A stretch of 64,000 nucleotides of DNA from Lampris incognitus (taxonomy: Eukaryota; Chordata; Actinopteri; Lampriformes; Lampridae): positions 38,208,667 to 38,272,666 of the forward strand of contig NC_079217.1 in assembly GCF_029633865.1 (NCBI RefSeq). The letters run 5' to 3'. Positions 11,868 through 22,617 of the stretch are shown piece after piece; positions within the stretch are counted from its first letter, which is position 1; every line of letters starts with the position of its first letter. The position numbers and the translations under genes are program-made. Below the pieces are notes generated by a model that was not told the DNA's origin, ran no database searches, and worked only from the letters and a program-made list of their open reading frames with translations.

Positions 11868-14196
11868 AACTCAATAAGAGTCCTGGGAATGACGGATTAA
11901 CCTCAGAGTTATATAAATGTTTCTCCAAGGACTTATCAAGCTTTTTACATAAAGTATATATAGAAAGCATTGCTAATGAAAGCTCCCTCCTTCATTGTCT
12001 CAGGGGTTGATCACTTTGATTCCCAAACCGCAAAAAGACTATTTGTTGTTAGATAATTGGAGACCTATTTCACTCTTGAACAATGACTACAAGATAATTG
12101 CTGTGTTTGGCTAAAAAATTGAAAAGTACACTTAATGACATTATTGATGAAACAGTCTGGTTTCATGACTGGTAGACATATAACAAACAACATAAGACTG
12201 GTGATTGATATCTTGGATCATTCAGAATTAATTACAGATAACAGCTTCATTCTTTTTTTAGATTGTTATAAAGCTTTTGATTCCATTGAACACAAATTCA
12301 TATTTAAAGCACTTAACATTTTTGGTTTTGGGAATATGTTTAAAAAATCTGTCAAAACGTTATATGCAGGTGCAAATAGTTCAATCAAACTCCCATATGG
12401 CACTACTAAAAGATTTAGCTTAAATCGTGGAATCCGTCAAGGTTGTCCGATCTCGGCATATCTCTTCCTTCTTCCTATGCAATTGCTCTCCATTCATTTC
12501 AAAAACAGTGATGTATTGGGTCTCTCTATTGTTGACAGAACACTGTCTATCACTCAACTTGCAGATGATACAACACTTTTTTTAAGGATACATTTCAAGT
12601 TAATAAAGCAATCAAAGTCATTAACTCTTTCTCAATGGCCTCCGGCCTTAAACTGAACATTTCAAAATGTGAGCTTCTTCCTGTTAATAGTTGCACAGAT
12701 ACTATTATTTCTGGGATCCCTGTGAAGCATAAGGTTAAATATCTTGGTATTATAATTGAAAAAGACCAAAGCTCCAGACTATCTGAAAATTTTAATCCAC
12801 TTATAGCTTCAGTCCAACAGAGGTTTAACCTTTGGCTTCAAAGAGATTTGTCTATTACTGGAAGATCCTTGGTAGCTAAAGTTGAAGGCCTCTCCAGACT
12901 TATATATGCAGCTATGGCACTTGATGTCTCAAAAGACATATGCACTAAAATTGACAGAATATTATTTGAATTTATCTGGAAAAAAAGAATACATTATATT
13001 AAGAAGAATGTCATGATAAATAAGTTATGTTGTGGTGGGATTACTTCTTTAGACTTCACCTCCTTAAACTCTTCTTTTAAAGTCAAATGGATCAACATTT
13101 TCTTAAAAAATCCCAACTCAATCTGGAATTTTATTACTGCCCATATATTTAATTCACTTGGAGGAATGCATTTTCTCTTAAGGTGCAATTACAATATTTA
13201 TAAATTACCGATAAAACTGTCCAACTTTCATAGTCAACTTTTGTTATCCTGGTCAATGATGTACTCACACAATTTTTCTCCCCATATATTTCATTTTGGA
13301 ACAATCAAGATATTAGGTTTAAGAACAAATCTTTATATATTAAGAGATGGGTTGATAATAAAATTTTACTTGTTAGTCAATTACTGAATGACAATGGTCA
13401 GCTTTTCACTTATGAAGAATTTCTTTCTGTATATGGTTTCCCTGTTACACCAAGAGAATATTCTATTGTATTTGATGCAATACCAGATGGAGTTAGAAAG
13501 TTATTGTTGTCTGCTCCTAAAGGTAAAAGTTGTACTATTCCAGGTTTAACTCCTGAAGACATATATATTGGTAACTTGTGTCCTTTATTAAGTGATAAAG
13601 CCACTAATCAATGCGTTAGAAATATTATTCAGAGAGACATTGTTTCTAAACCTGCAGCCATTTTCTACTGGAATAATATTTATAATGACATAGATTGGAG
13701 GAACACTCGGATTTTATCACGAAAATATTGTATTACAAATAAGGTACGAGACGTTACATTTAAACTGCCTCACAGATGTTATCCAGTCAAGTCCCTTCTT
13801 GTAAAATACAAGATTAATATTGACACACTCTGTTCCTTTTGTGGCAATGTGGATGAAACCATATGTCATGTATTTTGGGATTGTACCTACTCTCATGTTT
13901 TTTGGATTGATCTAAATAATCTCATAAATAACAAAATTGACTCTTCTTGTAAACTGGACATCCAACATGTTTTATTTGGTCTGTCACAAAATGAGAAAAT
14001 AAGTTCAGAAAAAATGTATATTATCAACCTTCTATTAATATTTGCTAAATTTCATATTCATTGTACCAAATTTGCACACCAGCGTCCAAACATTAGGGTA
14101 TTCAAAGCACTTCTTTCATCCTATTTAGAATCTTTAAAAGAATGTATGAATCCTAAAGCCAGCAAAACCAAAGACTATGTGAAGAATATAATTTAA
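11868..14196 (+). pseudogene. L1-B ORF2, reverse transcriptase and C-terminus
   Basis: RT motifs appear in order: SPGNDGL, NWRPISLLN, SGFMTGRH, FLDCYKAFD (motif A Asp), GIRQGCPISAYLF (motif B), LADDTTLFL (motif C Asp pair) and KYLGI. The C-terminal CSFCGNVDETICHVFWDC is the zinc-like element of L1 ORF2. Open pieces are 12,135-12,656, 12,635-13,387 and 13,504-14,196. Breaks include a stop near 12,112 (within KIIAVFG) and later frame changes, so no complete RT can be made. Confidence 0.85.
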
Positions 14197-14356
14197 CTTA
14201 AATCCTGTATCTCGAGCTTTTTTATTTTGTCTTTTCTTTTCTTTTTTTATGGATATGTAAATTTTAATTTTGAAATAATTTATATTTTTGTAACTACTTT
14301 TTGTCCTATTGTGATGTAATATTTTCTTGTTTATATGTTTTGTTCAATAAAAAAAA

Positions 14357-14373
14357 GTGAAGGCTAGGAGACG
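14357..14373. repeat. Target-site duplication of L1-B, right copy
   Basis: Exact second copy of the 17-bp sequence at 9,302-9,318, directly after the A-rich end of L1-B. Confidence 0.93.
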
Positions 14374-15045
14374 CTACATGTCAAGTAACGAACCTAAAAA
14401 GAAAAGACAAACTTTTCCTTTATATTTTTGAAAAAGAGACTTACCTAAGTTTATTGCAAGCGTAAATGTTTTTACTTACCTTCTTTCACGAAGAAAGCAG
14501 CGGATTTCCTTTTCTTTTAACACCCTTGGTCTGCGGAATAAGGTAAATGGCTATTTCGCCTCGTTTCATATTCAGGATCTGTCTAGCAATGCTAGCTACT
14601 CTACCTTGTCTGCTGTAATATGGAAACGTGTTCATGTACAATGTATTTCGGTGTAATTGTTTTGTACAGTGAAATTTATGTTCCCTCTATGTTTCTTGTT
14701 ATGTGAAGCTAGATAGGACGGTATATTGATGCCATTTTGTGTATCTGTCTAGTTTTCACGGTGTTACGAGACGGTGAAGGAGAGCGGGAGAGAGGGGAAA
14801 AAATAAACACCCTATCGAGCACCAGTCGAGACTCTCCGCGTCTGCTTTCGAGAACCAGGGGCAGTTACAATGACGATGTACTTGTTTGGTGCGTTGTCAA
14901 TAAATACATCTTTTTTTTAAAAAAAATAAATAAATAAAAGAAAACAGCAATTGATTAATGTGTTGATCTTGTCCAAAACAAGTTCAATTTTCTTTGAGAA
15001 GTAGCACTCCCACGGTGCTCATTATGATAGTGTGGCGGACACTAG

Positions 15046-15593
15046 TAGTCCATGGGCCAGACGATATTTCGGTACACTCAAGGTGGCAAAACTTACTTAT
15101 AATTTTTGAAAGGATCCATGTCTGTAGATGATATTTTGGTATGATAACCATTCCTGAGTGGCAGCTGTATCACAGTTATCAGCTCATGAAGTTAACCACC
15201 CGCTAAACTAAATTGCATTTTAGACGCTGGTGCATATCCTGGTTTAGCCTCATGGTCAGGACATTTTTCAATGTTCTATAATATTGTCTTTGGTATCATT
15301 TTAAAGGGGACCTTCTTAGCTTTCATTCAAGCCCTGTTGTGGATATTTCTCACAAATATAGAGGTCACTTGAGCTCTTCAACCCGTCAATAACACACATC
15401 TTTCTGCAATGTTCGCCTAAACTATATACTTTCTTTTAGCCCTGTGGCATCTAGGAATATCAGGGACACAAAACACAAAAACTGGAATACTCACAGGACT
15501 GTAAAGATTCAGGAAATGTATAATATACCCATACTATTTCATTGTGTGAGGTGATTGTGAGCCTTAAATGAGAACTAGACCAAAGCCAGTTAG
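15046..15593. repeat. Left terminal inverted repeat of the Academ-like element
   Basis: 548 bases pairing with the reverse complement of 21,255-21,835. Nearly identical across most of its length. It lacks the GCCCAAAATTTCC-like insert near the outer end and the ~25-base insert near the inner end that the right copy has. Confidence 0.93.
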
Positions 15594-15900
15594 GTCACAA
15601 ACTGGTCTCTATACATTTGTTTAAATACACAATCAAAATACATGATAAAAAGGAATACCATAGTGAGGTAATGAGCTATTTTAATATTTTAAACAACATT
15701 GACATTTACATATACTTAGTCAATGATACATGTAATCCCATATCATTAGTGGGTATATGTAATGGTAATGGGTAGGGTAATGGGTATATGTGAATATGGT
15801 TACATTATTGTTATCAAGCTCTGTGTAACCAAGTCCAGAATCAACATCCTGTGCATCAATAGACTACTACCACAGTAATACCATCAGAATCATCACACTG
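15594..15900. other. Non-coding interior between left TIR and transposase gene
   Basis: AT-rich; contains a short imperfect tandem of GGGTATATGTAATGG-like units near 15,750-15,795. It would be the 3' UTR of the element's gene. No other feature seen. Confidence 0.5.
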
Positions 15901-18900
15901 TCATTCATCAAACTGCTCGTTTCTCTCATCATCTGACTCCCCAAGTTCAAAGTCCAGTTCTGGACCATCCTGCTGTTTTTGGTTACTGCAGGTCTGTAAC
16001 CTGCACATGTCTGTGCATGGAAGTCCATTTGACAGGCACATGCAGCTTGGCATTTTGCATGAATGCACACACTTGCATGTTAGCATTTCCAAGACCACAT
16101 CTGGTGCAGGTGGGGAGCGCATCCAGTAAATGGCCAGCTTGCCTTCATCGTCTGTCCATCCATACTCAGTAGGGCTTGGCACCACAGGGTTAGCCTGCAG
16201 ACAGCACTTCCATATTGCTGCCTGATAGTTGGCTCGTTGAACATGCATAAAGAGACAGTCTCTACATGGTGGCAGCTGGCTGGACTCAACCTCTCCCCTT
16301 TTGGTGCAGAAGAGCTGGTAACGGAGTTTGTTCACCTCAGCAGTGCTGCTATTAGCAACATACATCCGACAGGTGAACTGCTCAATTTTCTGGAACAGCT
16401 CATCACTCACATTCCATGTCTGTCCCAGTTGACTAAAAGTCTCTTGGCAGGAAGTGTGCTTTCTCACTATCTTCAGGGAATTCAGCTTCCCTCGACCAGC
16501 GAATGCACTGACAGTGTCGCAGCCTGTGAAGGCATGTAAGCCAATTAGGCTGTCACAGATGCTGTCTCCAAGTGAACTTGCCAGTTTGGTGATGTCGACA
16601 AACCGTGTGCGGTTCTGAGTCCCACACTTCTGGTAGATGGGACAGGTGATGTCCTTCTGGAAGCCAAGACAAAGCACCATGACATCAGTGTCCTCAGCTG
16701 TGATGATAACTGACTTTGAGCCCGCATTTGCTGCATGCAATGCATGCAGGAGCAGACGGGTGTCAGCTTCTTCATGTGTGGAGTGCAGTTCTGCTGCTCC
16801 CTCACACCCATCTTCTGTCAACTTGTAGCAGGTTTCCTCACAGGTCATGTACAACACCTTGCCATGCAGCATAGCTCTGTATCGTGGGAGTTTCCACTCT
16901 TCCACCAGAAACTTGATGAGACTGGTCTTGTTGGAGGAACTGCACAGAAATTTTCTTCACTGCTGGACGTGGTGTCCCCCTGCAAGATTCTTGTACTGGA
17001 GAGTGATGTCTCCACCCCGGTTCAGTCGTTCAGCATCTTTGATCGAAGTCTGGTGATAGACATCAAAAACAACATCAATCCTCCCACTCTGTGCTCCCTC
17101 ATGGAGGACCTGGGTCGAGGCTGACTCTGCCACCTGTGCAAAGGTTTTGTTGTTTCCATTCATTTTTTGGACCAGGCTCATCCCATCAATGATGGAAGTA
17201 GATGGGATTGGGATGTCTTCTGCAGGAGATACATTCTTTTCAAGCTCTCTGGCAAGTACAGCCTTGTTTGTTTTTCGTAAGGACCCATCAGCATTTGCCA
17301 GTGCCCATGGTAGTGGGCCCAATGGGTAGGCAAGGACATCCTTCAGATTCACCTTCCTGCTTTCAGCCACCAGGATCATGTGACTGAAAAGGTTTCTATC
17401 TGCCTTCAGAACCACATCCTATGCTTTCTTTCCATGAGCTTGTTTTGTGCTGACATTGGAGAATGTTTTCAGACTTTGCTTGGTCATCTTGTCGTGGAAT
17501 TTCACAGGTGGTGGGTCTGCATCTAACCTTGTTTGCTGGAATGCTTGGTAGGCCTCTTCTCCTTTCTCAAGAGCTCTCAAGAGATCTATGGTCACATCAG
17601 GTGGAGCCATGTTGCCAGTGGAGAGGCTAACCAAATCAATCTCATCAGGGGACATAGGATTGAGCAAGTTATTCTCCATAAGGTCCATGAGAGACTGGAC
17701 ATCTGCTTCATCTCTCTTGATCCTTGGACTCTGTAGATCTGGATGAGACCATTTGCACCTGCCTTGACCTGTCAGGTCTCTCAGCTGTCTGAGGTACATG
17801 CTTCTATACTCAGCTGTGAGATAATATTTGGTCACAGCTCCTGGCTTCAAGCTGAATCCCTTTGTCCCTCCAGCTGTTTGGGTGTCTTTGTTCACCGTTT
17901 CTTCTATAGCTTGGTCAACAGGGATTCGGCCAAAGGGATTGGTGGAGCCCAGTTGGACTGAGAAGCCTCCTTCCATGAATTCTGTGTACACATCTGGGTG
18001 TGTGATGGGCAGCTCAGGCATCTGGGCGTAGTAGTAGGGGAGGTAGCGTGCTTAATTCATCCTGTCATAAGCAAAGCACCATGGGATCATTGCTCGAATG
18101 CTAGCCAAGTGTAGCATCCAGTCTCCCTCTCTGGATGCTCGGATGAGCCCCAACAAGATTTCAACCATGTCCAAATAGGACATCCAGAAGTTCGAGAGGC
18201 TGCCGTTTCCACCTCTAAGGAACTCACGGTAGACTTCAAATAGATCCATGATGCGTGTACAAGAGCTGTTCTCGAGGACCTCCTTCAAAGCATGTTGTGA
18301 GACTTCTTTCCCAAGGCTGTCAATGGTCTTCAGTGTCTCATTCAGGTGAACCATGTCATTCCTGTGAGTTTCTTCCAACCAGGACAAGAAACCATTCAAG
18401 GTCAGTCGCATGAGAGCCTCATACAGGAGCTTGTGTAGTCGCACTGCCCTGTTGTACTTGCGGCCATCCATAACACCAGCAATTGAGCCTTCTGCAATCA
18501 TGCCAGACTCAATGCAGAGGTCTTTGAGTCCAGCATCTTGGAAACGCTTTCCTATTATTGCCAGCAGTGTGCAGATGGTGTGGAATACCCCAAGCCTAAC
18601 GATGATATCATGGAACTTGTCATGGTGTTTCCATGTGATCTCGACAGCCTTCGCATACAGGGCTTGGTCAAAGACACAGACAATCTTCCTCAGGCCTAAG
18701 CACTGCATGATGCTCAGTGACTGGTTAAGCACCTCGTTGACAGTAGACATTTGTGTCGCTGGAGCATTGATGGTAGGCAGATAGCCTATATTGTCGGGGA
18801 TGACCGTCATCTCTCCTCGAGTCAGGATGTTGAAGCCTGTCCAGCTGCTGACTGACTGTTCTTCTTGTTGTGACATGCGTGCTAGGACCCAAAGAAGGTT

Positions 18901-20577
18901 TTTCTCTCTGGCAAGCTTAGTATTGGCTGCAGTATCGGCATCTGACTTATTGCTTTGTGGTGGCCCTACCCGTTGTCCAGCATTGTAAGTTGGTAACATT
19001 GGTGGGGGTCCATCAATGCTTCTCTTCTTTGTTTTGGGAACAGTGGCCATGGGTTGGACAGGAAGTGGGTTGACTGGCTTTGCTTGCACAGCAATCCCAT
19101 TGACTCTGTGAGATGTTCCCTCACCACTGACAGTTTCTTCAAGACGGTCGATATTGCCCCAGGCTAAAGTTGTGAATATGCCAGGATGGATGTTAGCTGG
19201 AAGGGCAATGCCACTCCCTGATGATGAGAGTTTCTGGAGACACAGGGCAGTGTTGATCTCTTCCATCTGTGAATAGGACACACTGTGACCAAGTCGGTTG
19301 AGGATGTTTATCAACTCTACATTTCCTGTCAACGATTTGACACTGAATGGCAGAACAATGTGCTTGGAAGGCTTGGTATTTCCACATGTCACTGCATATA
19401 CTATGTCATGGCCAAATGACTGCAGAAGGCACTGCACTCTCTGGGATGCATGATCAGGATCATTTGAGCCTGTGAGTAGAGAGTACAGGAAGATAATGAG
19501 CGACTCTGGAATGGTAGGACATTCTGCTTCTGGTTTGACTTCAGGCGGCCAGGTTTGAGGAACATCTTGACTTTTAATGTCTGCTCTCAATTTGATGGCT
19601 GCTTTGGCTATAACATCTTGTGCACTGACACTTTTCAGGGTCTGCAGCTCCCTTTTGAGAGACTGATTTTCTTTGGCAAGTTCCCTCATGGACAAGTTAT
19701 CGGGATAGAGGAGGAATTTTCCTTTCTCATCAGGGAATATCTGCAAGGCTCCAGCAAACTCACTCTCCAGGTTTCGCCTTATGTGCTTCTTGGTTGATTC
19801 CTTGACTTGGGCAATGCCTTGGGAGTTCATTGAAGCTACCAGTCTAGAAGAGAGATCAGTCATTGTCATCACTTGAGGATTGCCAAAAAGCTCCATCCTG
19901 ATGAAGAGGAACAGCTCATTGTATGCCTTATTCACAGCAGCTTCATACTGGGCTGCAGCATCATCATCTTCATTGCTGGCAACCTCTCCTTTGGAAACCT
20001 CTTCTTTGGTGTAAAGTCTATAGCATGACCTGTGGTAGTGCCCTTCAGCTGCTACAAGGTCTCTACTCACAATGGCAAGGATTCTGCTGTCCCTTTTCTT
20101 TGTGGCTGCACTCCTGATCTGTGCATCAGCTTGCAGTTCTCGACACTGCACCAGTACTTCTCTCGTATTCTGTCTCTTGGAATATTTGCTGTTTTTCTGA
20201 CAACATATGCACTCTGCATCATAAGTCCTAGATGTACTTGGAGCATGTCGAGCTACTCTCTTAGATTGTTTCTCTTCAGCAGAGACACAACTTTTCTTTT
20301 CTTTTGCAAGGAGGCCATCAAGAATTTGCTTCATAGTGAAGATACTGCGACACTTTCTGTGGTAGTAGATTGCTGGAATCTGTCCCTCGGGAATGTCTTT
20401 TGCCAGTTTCAAAACTGGTGCATGATTTCCTATCTGAGCTGCCCTGAGCAGAGTTCTCCATGAGTCGACACTTTGTAGTGAAACCAGCTTATCTGTATCA
20501 TCAGAACAGTGGATAATGCACTCCACCCATGGGCGCTTTGGTATTGGGTAAAAACTTGCTTGTTCACCAGTGGCCAT
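15901..20577 (-). pseudogene. Giant transposase with DDE-like and PIN/XPG-like nuclease regions
   Basis: One uninterrupted frame register of 1,559 codons, without introns, broken by only three stops at codons 842, 1,053 and 1,207. Codons ~1-200 hold two zinc-binding-like patterns (IIHC...YHRKC and CICC...YHRSCY). A coiled-coil-like run lies around codons 300-330. Codons ~560-850 are a probable DDE-type core with FDQALY (about 636) and a GMIAEGSIAGVMDGRKYNR block (about 690). Codons ~1,265-1,360 show PIN/XPG-like acidic sites: HEEADTRLL, AEDTDVMVL and FTGCDTVSAF. The last ~60 codons are Cys-rich (TCKCVHSCKMPSCMC), resembling CXC domains. It would cut and join the element ends. Three nonsense changes and no frameshift imply recent loss. 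Functional assignments beyond the motifs are inference. Confidence 0.75.
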
Positions 20578-21254
20578 ATTCAGTCAGTTTTCACCTGCCA
20601 CATACAAACAAATACATGTAACTTAGGTGTATGAACACTACTAAAACAAAGTTTACTTTGCTTCACCAGCATCATATTACCATTATTTATCTTACATAGC
20701 CACAAATAGATACATTACCTAGTTGCTATGCAACAGCTGTATTTTGTCCACATGAGGCCGCTAAAATCAACACAAGATGAAAGTTCCTCGTAGCCACTTT
20801 AACTAATCATATTAACATATACATTAAAAGAACATGCTAACATTATGGGAAATTAGCTTACAATCTTCTCCAGAGTGAGACAAGAAGATAGATACCAGTT
20901 TCCTCTATATGTGTTTAGTAGAAAGCTATCTGGCTGCACGTTAGCCTAGCTTAGCACAATGAATGGAAGTACACAGTACTGGTTATCCTTGGTTGTTGGC
21001 CAACTAAGAACTGTCCCAGAGTTTAAGCTAGGCTAATCAGTACCAGGGGTGTTGAAATGCTATATTTGTAAAAATCTGGGCAAATACACAATCGTGAGAG
21101 GCACAGAAACAGGTTTCTTGAAAGAAAAATGAAATAGCTGCTCATTTGGAAAGGTTATCATGTATTATTTTACTTCTGTTAGTGTACCAAATAAAATGGC
21201 ACCAGTGAAGTTGTGTCACCTTGGGTGATATCGATATCTGGTCTGACCCATGGA
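20578..21254. other. 5' region of the Academ-like gene
   Basis: Non-coding sequence between the start of the transposase frame (Met at 20,577, - strand) and the right TIR; it should hold the promoter. A perfect palindrome GATATCGATATC lies near 21,228-21,239. Next to it is a second copy of the terminal motif (CTGACCCATGGACTA at 21,243-21,257). Confidence 0.5.
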
Positions 21255-21835
21255 CTAACTGGCTTTGGTCTAGTTAGTTTCTTAGTAATAATGCCCTTCT
21301 AATTTAAGGTTCACAATCACCTCACACAATGAAATAGTATGGGTATATTATACATTTCCTGAATCTTTACAGTCCTGTGAGTATTCCAGTTTTTGTGTTT
21401 TGTGTCCCTGATATTCCTAGATGCCACAGGGCTAAAAGAAAGTATATAGTTTAGGCGAACATTGCAGAAAGATGTGTGTTATTGACGGGTTGAAGAGCTC
21501 AAGTGACCTCTATATTTGTGAGAAATATCCACAACAGGGCTTGAATGAAAGCTAAGAAGGTCCCCTTTAAAATGATACCAAAGACAATATTATAGAACAT
21601 TGAAAAATGTCCTCACCATGAGGCTAAACCAGGATATGCACCAGCGTCTAAAATGCAATTTACTTTAGGGGGTGGTTAACTTCATGAGCTGATAACTGTG
21701 ATACAGCTGCCACTCAGGAATGGTTATCATACCAAAATATCATCTACAGACATGGATCCTTTCAAAAATTATAAGTAAGTTTTGCCACCTTGAGTGTACC
21801 GAAATAGGAAATTTTGGGCTCTGGCCCATGGACTA
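21255..21835. repeat. Right terminal inverted repeat of the Academ-like element
   Basis: 581 bases; inverted partner of 15,046-15,593. Both its outer end and its inner border carry the CCATGGACTA motif. Confidence 0.93.
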
Positions 21836-22001
21836 TAGGGGCTATGCCTCTCACCCAGCAGGGTTGTGAGCTGGGGGCGTGGTTTACGTTCCCGGGCTCT
21901 CTGGTGCAGGGTTGTTCCTGTTTCAGTTTGGTTTTGGAGCTGAGGAATAAAGTTCAAACTCGCCTTCGACTCCTGTGTTTTTCCTCATCCTGCCACAATA
22001 G

Positions 22002-22280
22002 CTTTGATAGCACTGGTATATTATATATGTATGACGCATTTATGGCAACACACAACTTTCCTCCCTGTCATTTATAAAGAATTTGCAACTGTTTGTGATG
22101 CAATCTCAGAAAGTCTTCCTCACCTTATAAAAAGTCATATGGGGTTTGTAATGTCCAAGTGATTACATCACAAGCATGTAACAAGTGATTTAGATATGAC
22201 TGGTCCAAAGTTTTTTGCTGAGGACGTGTCACTCCATGGAGTGACATGTCAGAAAAGATAACACATGGTGTAGTTAAAAG
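22002..22280. other. Mixed repeat-derived sequence, possibly an L1 RT fragment
   Basis: A short + strand translation at about 22,078-22,155 (ISESLPHLIKSHMGFV) resembles the L1 RT stretch before the GFM.GR motif. It is too short to be sure. No host gene is seen. Confidence 0.3.
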
Positions 22281-22617
22281 CAGCTATTTTTATTTGTTTA
22301 TTTACCTCTATCTTTAAAAAAAAATGAGAAAAATAGTGTTCTTAAGACTTTCCAGGGGATATTTGCCACATTGAGCACGATGTTATGTATCCTCATGTTC
22401 ATACAATGTTACTTGATTCTACACCTTATGTTGACATTTTTCTTAAAGGTTTGCAGTTTTCATTCCCCTGTTAGTACATTCCCAGGGATTGTAAGTTTTC
22501 TATTGCCATTCAGTTGATCTAACACTACCTTCTCTTCTTTTTATTTCTTTTTATTCATTGTGTCTTTGTCTATTATTTCACTACACAAGAGGGCTAAGAA
22601 ATCATGTCAAACGTAAG
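22281..22617 (-). repeat. 337-bp inverted copy of the L1-B inter-ORF segment
   Basis: This stretch is the reverse complement of 10,152-10,488 in L1-B. It has the same length and about 98-99% identity by eye (four or so differences). Its right end reads directly into the endonuclease frame of L1-C. It may be a 5' inversion of L1-C (twin priming) or a converted/transferred segment. Confidence 0.85.

Larger units (their letters stand above)
9319..14356 (+). mobile_element. L1-B: nearly full-length L1/Tx1-type LINE
   Basis: A 5,038-bp element bounded by an exact 17-bp target duplication. Its 5' end GAGCCAAGATGGCGGCG is typical of L1 5' UTRs. It holds ORF1 (9,415-10,167), ORF2 endonuclease (10,480-11,200), RT (11,880-12,590) and a C-terminal region to 14,196, and ends in AATAAAAAAAAG. 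ORF2 is broken by a handful of frame changes and stops, so the copy is dead although structurally complete. It was inserted into the solo LTR 9,056-14,869. Confidence 0.9.
9056..14869. mobile_element. Solo LTR of an endogenous LTR retroelement, split by L1-B
   Basis: A fossil LTR lies at 9,056-9,318 plus 14,374-14,869, about 759 bp when L1-B and one target copy are ignored. It starts TGTAAATGGCAACTG, ends GGGCAGTTACA, and is flanked by a 5-bp duplication ATGAC (9,051-9,055 and 14,870-14,874). An AATAAA lies near 14,802. No internal genes remain, so it is a solo LTR left by recombination. It is older than L1-B and younger than L1-A. Confidence 0.75.
3420..14940 (+). mobile_element. L1-A: L1/Tx1-type LINE split by later insertions
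   Basis: L1-A is recognised from four separated pieces that read on in one order. Endonuclease N-terminus with GINS and QESHL is at 3,575-3,899. Endonuclease middle with IGGDFNLVL is at 5,119-5,400. The post-RT region with FKYLG and the HWVQDN part is at 6,757-7,578. The C-terminal zinc-like CQRC...HMLWSC part is at 8,145-8,555, with the tail to 9,055 and the A-rich end at 14,875-14,940. A Tc1 (3,900-5,118), a hAT-like MITE (7,579-8,144) and a solo LTR (9,056-14,869, itself holding L1-B) interrupt it. The RT core is missing: 5,401-6,756 is unrelated sequence. The copy also carries frame changes and is old. Confidence 0.8.
15046..21835 (-). mobile_element. Large DNA transposon with long terminal inverted repeats, Academ-like
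   Basis: A 6,790-bp element. Left TIR 15,046-15,593 and right TIR 21,255-21,835 are near-identical in inverted orientation apart from small indels (mainly one near the outer end and ~25 bases near the inner end on the right). The ends read TAGTCCATGGGCCAG; the trinucleotide TAG on both outer sides (15,043-15,045 and 21,836-21,838) is a possible 3-bp target duplication. It carries one long gene on the - strand (15,901-20,577). The XPG/PIN-like nuclease together with a DDE-like core and short target duplication suggests superfamily Academ (AcademX branch). Dada, Zisupton or an unclassified group are alternatives that the sequence alone cannot exclude. Confidence 0.6.
15031..21997. mobile_element. 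Candidate short solo LTR that hosts the Academ-like transposon
   Basis: Outside the large DNA transposon, TGTGGCGGACACTAG (15,031-15,045) and a right part ending ATCCTGCCACA (21,997) could be the two ends of one ~174-bp LTR. They have mirrored TGTGGC/GCCACA ends, an AATAAA near 21,944 and a 4-bp flank ATAG on both sides (15,027-15,030 and 21,998-22,001). It would be an old solo LTR split by the later insertion. The short length makes this tentative. Confidence 0.45.
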
